DNA from: Comamonas terrigena NBRC 13299
Lineage (GTDB): Bacteria > Pseudomonadota > Gammaproteobacteria > Burkholderiales > Burkholderiaceae_C
DNA length: 64,000 nucleotides
Direction of reading: 5' to 3'
Assembly (NCBI RefSeq): GCF_006740045.1
Contig: NZ_AP019749.1
Coordinates: 639,001 to 703,000, forward strand
In this document: positions 61,206-64,000 of the stretch, in pieces
Position numbering within the stretch: position 1 is the first letter of the stretch
Layout: every line of letters starts with the position of its first letter
Notes under the pieces: model-generated
Seen by the model: only the letters and a program-made list of their open reading frames with translations
Told to the model about the DNA's origin: nothing
Databases searched by the model: none
Translations under genes and position numbers: made by a program

Positions 61206-62795
61206 ATGGGTTGTGATCAGACGTCCGCATGGCAGTCCTTGGCGCTGCTGCGTAGCCAACAGACCCAGGACTGGGACATTCGGGGTGCATTTGCCAGCGA
61301 TGCGCGGCGGCTGACGGATTTCAGTCTGCAGGCCCCCCATGTGTTTGCAGACCTGTCCAAAAACGCCTGGGATGCACAGGCCGAGGCTGCGCTGATGGCC
61401 CTGGCGCGCGAGCGCCGCCTGGAGTCCTGGCGCACGGCCTTGTTTGCCGGCGAAGCCATCAACACCTCCGAGCACCGTGCGGCCATGCACTGGCTGCTGC
61501 GCATGCCGGCTAATGGTGGTGAACTGGCGGCAGCCCTGTCCGGTAATACTGCATTGCAGCAGCCCTTGCGCGATGTGCACCAGACGCTGGACGCCATGCT
61601 GGCGCTGGCCGAGCGGGTGCGGGGCGACGCGCTCATCACCGATGTGGTCAACATCGGCATTGGCGGCTCCCACCTGGGGCCGGAGGTGGCGGTGAATGCC
61701 CTCGAAGACTGGGTGACCACCGGCAAGCGCTTTCACTTTGTCTCCAATGTCGATGGCCACGAACTGGGCCATGTGCTGGACAAGGTGGATGTCCGGCACA
61801 CGCTGTTCATCGTGGCTTCCAAGTCTTTCACCACGGCGGAAACCATGCTCAATGCCCGTTCGGCACGGGCATGGTTCATGGCGCAGACGGCCGCACTGTC
61901 TGCCGAAGAACAGGCCCAGGCCGTGGCACGCCACTTTGTCGCGCTGACCACCAACACGGTCGCTGCGGCAGATTTCGGCATCCACACCACCTTGCCGTTC
62001 TGGGACTGGGTGGGGGGGCGCTATTCGCTGTGGTCCGCCATCGGCCTGCCGGTGGCGATTGCGGTGGGAGCGGAGCGCTTTCGCGAGATGCTGGCCGGCG
62101 CCCACGCCATGGATGCGCATTTCGTGCAGGCGCCGCTGGAGCAGAACCTGCCGGTGCGTCTGGCGCTGCTGGACGTCTGGTATCGCAACTTCATGGGCTA
62201 TGGCAGCCGCTGCATGGCTGCCTACAGCCATGGCCTGCGCCGCCTGCCGGCCTATTTGCAGCAGCTGGAAATGGAAAGCAACGGCAAGAGCGTGGACCGC
62301 GACGGTCGGCCCGTCCGGGTGCAGACCTCGGCCGTGGTCTGGGGCGAGCCTGGCACCAACGGCCAGCACGCGTTCTTCCAGATGCTGCACCAGGGCCAGG
62401 ATGTGGTGCCGGTGGAATTCATCGCCCTGCGCGACGGCGGCAAGCACCTGGGAGCCCACCACCGCAGCCTTGTGGTGAACGCAGTGGCCCAGGCCCAGGC
62501 CCTGCTGATGGGTCGCCACGACGGCCGGCCTGAACAGCATTGCCCAGGCAACCGGCCCAGCACCTTTCTGCTGCTGGAGCGGCTGGATCCGGCCTCGTTC
62601 GGTGCCCTGGTGGCACTGTATGAGCACCGCGTGTTCTGCTCGGGCGTGATCTGGGGCATCAACAGCTTCGACCAGTGGGGGGTGGAGTTGGGCAAGCTGC
62701 TGGCCAAGGACCTGCAGGACCGCATTGCCCGCAAGGACTGGCAAGGGGTGGATGCCTCGACCACGGCGCTGGTGCGCCAGCTGCTGCTGGACTGA
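61206..62795 (+). CDS. pgi: Glucose-6-phosphate isomerase
   Basis: 529 residues from ATG 61206. Signatures: VNIGIGGSHLGPE, FIVASKSFTTAETMLNA, PFWDWVGGRYSLWSAIG, EPGTNGQHAFFQMLHQG and, near the C-terminus, FDQWGVELGKLLAK with the catalytic Lys. Interconverts glucose-6-phosphate and fructose-6-phosphate. Forms a two-gene sugar-phosphate unit with tal. Confidence 0.97.
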   Translation: MGCDQTSAWQSLALLRSQQTQDWDIRGAFASDARRLTDFSLQAPHVFADLSKNAWDAQAEAALMALARERRLESWRTALFAGEAINTSEHRAAMHWLLRMPANGGELAAALSGNTALQQPLRDVHQTLDAMLALAERVRGDALITDVVNIGIGGSHLGPEVAVNALEDWVTTGKRFHFVSNVDGHELGHVLDKVDVRHTLFIVASKSFTTAETMLNARSARAWFMAQTAALSAEEQAQAVARHFVALTTNTVAAADFGIHTTLPFWDWVGGRYSLWSAIGLPVAIAVGAERFREMLAGAHAMDAHFVQAPLEQNLPVRLALLDVWYRNFMGYGSRCMAAYSHGLRRLPAYLQQLEMESNGKSVDRDGRPVRVQTSAVVWGEPGTNGQHAFFQMLHQGQDVVPVEFIALRDGGKHLGAHHRSLVVNAVAQAQALLMGRHDGRPEQHCPGNRPSTFLLLERLDPASFGALVALYEHRVFCSGVIWGINSFDQWGVELGKLLAKDLQDRIARKDWQGVDASTTALVRQLLLD

Positions 62796-63255
62796 GCGGC
62801 GGCCTCCCGGCGACGGCGGTGCCGGGTGTGCGCGGTCGCGCAGCACCATGGATCTCTGGTGGTGAGGCACATGCCGAGGCCTGGGCGCTTTTGCTGGGCC
62901 TTGGAACGACCGGCGTGTGCACTGCGGCGCCTTTTTCACTCTGGGCTGCCTCCCTTGTACCGCTCCACTGGCGGTTATGGTCCGGGGCATTCCACTGCAG
63001 CCATTTCCGCCCTTTGAACCGCTGTCGCCATCAGCGACCACTGCGGACGATCCGTCGCTGTATTTTTTGCGCCAATGCAGTTCGCAAAAATTTGCGCGTA
63101 CTTTACAATTATTAATAAAACTAAGAATGATTCTTGGTTATTAAGCTGCCAGCCTACGGTCTCCGTCTTAGCCACAGCACTTCTGCTTGCCCGTGGCGGA
63201 GCGCATCGTGCTGTTCCCATGGGGTATTCCGTGGTTTCCGCACTTTGAGTCGTTC
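62796..63255. other. 460-bp gap before the siderophore receptor
   Basis: No gene seen. The first 250 bases are GC-rich without structure. From 63060 the DNA becomes AT-rich and holds the palindrome CGCAAA-AA-TTTGCG (63083-63096), an AT-rich promoter-like stretch (63100-63120) and a Fur-box-like repeat (63119-63139). Confidence 0.5.
63119..63139. promoter_or_regulatory. Fur-box-like operator of the TonB-dependent receptor
   Basis: AACTAAGAAT-G-ATTCTTGGTT, a 21-bp inverted repeat with one mismatched pair and a perfect 13-bp core (AAGAATGATTCTT), in AT-rich DNA 117 bp upstream of the receptor start. The position and form fit an iron-responsive Fur site. Confidence 0.65.
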
Positions 63256-64000
63256 ATGTCCACTCGCTTGTTCTCTTCCGGCCGCCATGCCGCACCCGGC
63301 GCTGTGCGCGCCTGCGCTCTGGCCGCAGCCTCATTGTTTGTTCTCCTCGATGCCTGCTGGGCGCAAAGCGCTGCGGCCACTGCCAACACCACAGCCCTGG
63401 GCGAAGTGACCGTCACGGAGAAGTCGGCGCCCAGTGTGTACAGCGAGGCCCTGAATTCCTATGCTCCCCAGGGGGTGGAAGTGGGCAAGGCGGCGCAATC
63501 GCTGCGGGAGATTCCGCAGTCCGTCACCGTCGTCACACGCCAGCGCATGGACGACCAGGCACTGCGTACGCTGGACGATGTGATGAACCAGACCACGGGG
63601 GTCACCCGTGAAGAGACCTGGCTGGACACCACCTACCTGTCGCGCGGTCTGGAGATCAAGAACATCCGCTATGACGGCGGCGCGGCCAATTCGACACGAT
63701 CCGGCAGCCGCAGCCTGGACATGGCGCAGTTCGACAACGTCAGCCTACTGCGCGGTGCCGACGGCATGTTCGGTGCTGGCGAGGCCGGTGGTGTCATCAA
63801 CTTCACCTACAAGCGGCCCCAGGTACAGCGCCAGACGCAGGTGCTGCTGTCCGGCGGTACGCTGAACAACTACCGGGCCGAGCTGGATACCACGGGGGCA
63901 CTCAACGCCACTGGTAGCGTTCGCGGCCGCTTTGTGGCGGTCAACCACGATCGCCGTGAAATGGCGGATCCGTCGCGCCTGAAGCGGCAGATGCTGTATG
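63256..64000 (+). CDS. TonB-dependent siderophore receptor, 3' end cut by window edge
   Basis: About 248 residues visible from ATG 63256; the frame runs open off the window. Signal sequence (LAAASLFVLLDACWAQ), a TonB-box-like stretch LGEVTVTEK, then the plug domain with SLREIPQSVTVVTRQRM, LDDVMNQTTGV, YLSRGLEIKNIRYDG and FDNVSLLRGADGMFGAGEAGGVINF. This plug pattern is that of FhuE/FpvA-type ferric-siderophore receptors. Imports iron-siderophore complexes through the outer membrane with energy from TonB. The Fur-like site upstream supports iron control. Confidence 0.93.
   Translation, partial: MSTRLFSSGRHAAPGAVRACALAAASLFVLLDACWAQSAAATANTTALGEVTVTEKSAPSVYSEALNSYAPQGVEVGKAAQSLREIPQSVTVVTRQRMDDQALRTLDDVMNQTTGVTREETWLDTTYLSRGLEIKNIRYDGGAANSTRSGSRSLDMAQFDNVSLLRGADGMFGAGEAGGVINFTYKRPQVQRQTQVLLSGGTLNNYRAELDTTGALNATGSVRGRFVAVNHDRREMADPSRLKRQMLY

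Noticed and set aside
60189..63041. 950-codon minus-strand frame opposite tal and pgi
   Set aside because: Antisense shadow; tal and pgi are unmistakable on the plus strand.
1..64000. CRISPR array, insertion sequences, prophage or integrated element
   Set aside because: No spaced direct repeats, transposase, integrase or tRNA-flanked insertion was seen; gene content and GC are even apart from the codon-biased porin.

Overview
High-GC DNA (roughly two thirds G+C) with densely packed genes, no tRNA or rRNA genes, no insertion sequences and no CRISPR array. The gene content points to a betaproteobacterium of the order Burkholderiales, probably family Comamonadaceae: Bug/TctC binding proteins, a two-gene cyanophycin synthetase locus, Omp32-type porins, a DUF2760/Hsp70 cluster and a PxpB-PxpC fusion. 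The species cannot be fixed from sequence reading alone.

Layout. 1-4.0 kb: a 5-oxoprolinase operon (pxpA cut by the left edge, a fused pxpB-pxpC, and a biotin carboxylase/BCCP protein). 4.0-8.3 kb: copper-exporting P-type ATPase behind a MerR-type promoter, then riboflavin synthase and a predicted beta-solenoid protein on the other strand. 9-16.4 kb: DUF2760 protein, two divergent Hsp70-like proteins, a DUF1624 membrane protein and a Fur-family repressor. 16.5-20.3 kb: small DUF proteins, a VOC protein, and a MocR regulator divergent from a DMT exporter. 20.4-30.4 kb: a catabolic cluster with a GntR regulator over a CoA-transferase, enoyl-CoA hydratase, acyl-CoA dehydrogenase, MmgE/PrpD protein and TctC binding protein, then an HpaI-type aldolase and a succinate-semialdehyde dehydrogenase. 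30.6-38.5 kb: DUF2789, a YeiH exporter with its LysR regulator, CreA, an MFS carrier, and an Lrp regulator between two amino-acid exporters. 38.7-46.6 kb: cyanophycin block (cphA, a degenerate second cphA, ABC transporter, DUF1854). 46.7-55.5 kb: an unknown protein behind a sigma-28-like promoter, EF-hand protein, 5'-nucleotidase, ammonium transporter behind a sigma-54-like promoter, LLM oxidoreductase, two cobalamin genes and threonine ammonia-lyase behind a candidate attenuator. 55.9-64 kb: OsmC protein, two porins, an RpiR-type regulator divergent from transaldolase and phosphoglucose isomerase, and the start of a TonB-dependent siderophore receptor behind a Fur-box-like site.

A nitrogen theme runs through the window: cyanophycin storage, ammonium uptake, amino-acid export under Lrp, 5-oxoproline recycling and threonine deamination. 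The most rewarding items for follow-up are the leader peptide/attenuator before ilvA, the second cyanophycin synthetase with a ruined P-loop, the DUF2760/Hsp70/Fur cluster, and the sigma-28-like promoter in front of an unknown coiled protein. Gene positions come from reading-frame analysis with manual start choice. Functions are assigned by recognising families and motifs, not by database search.
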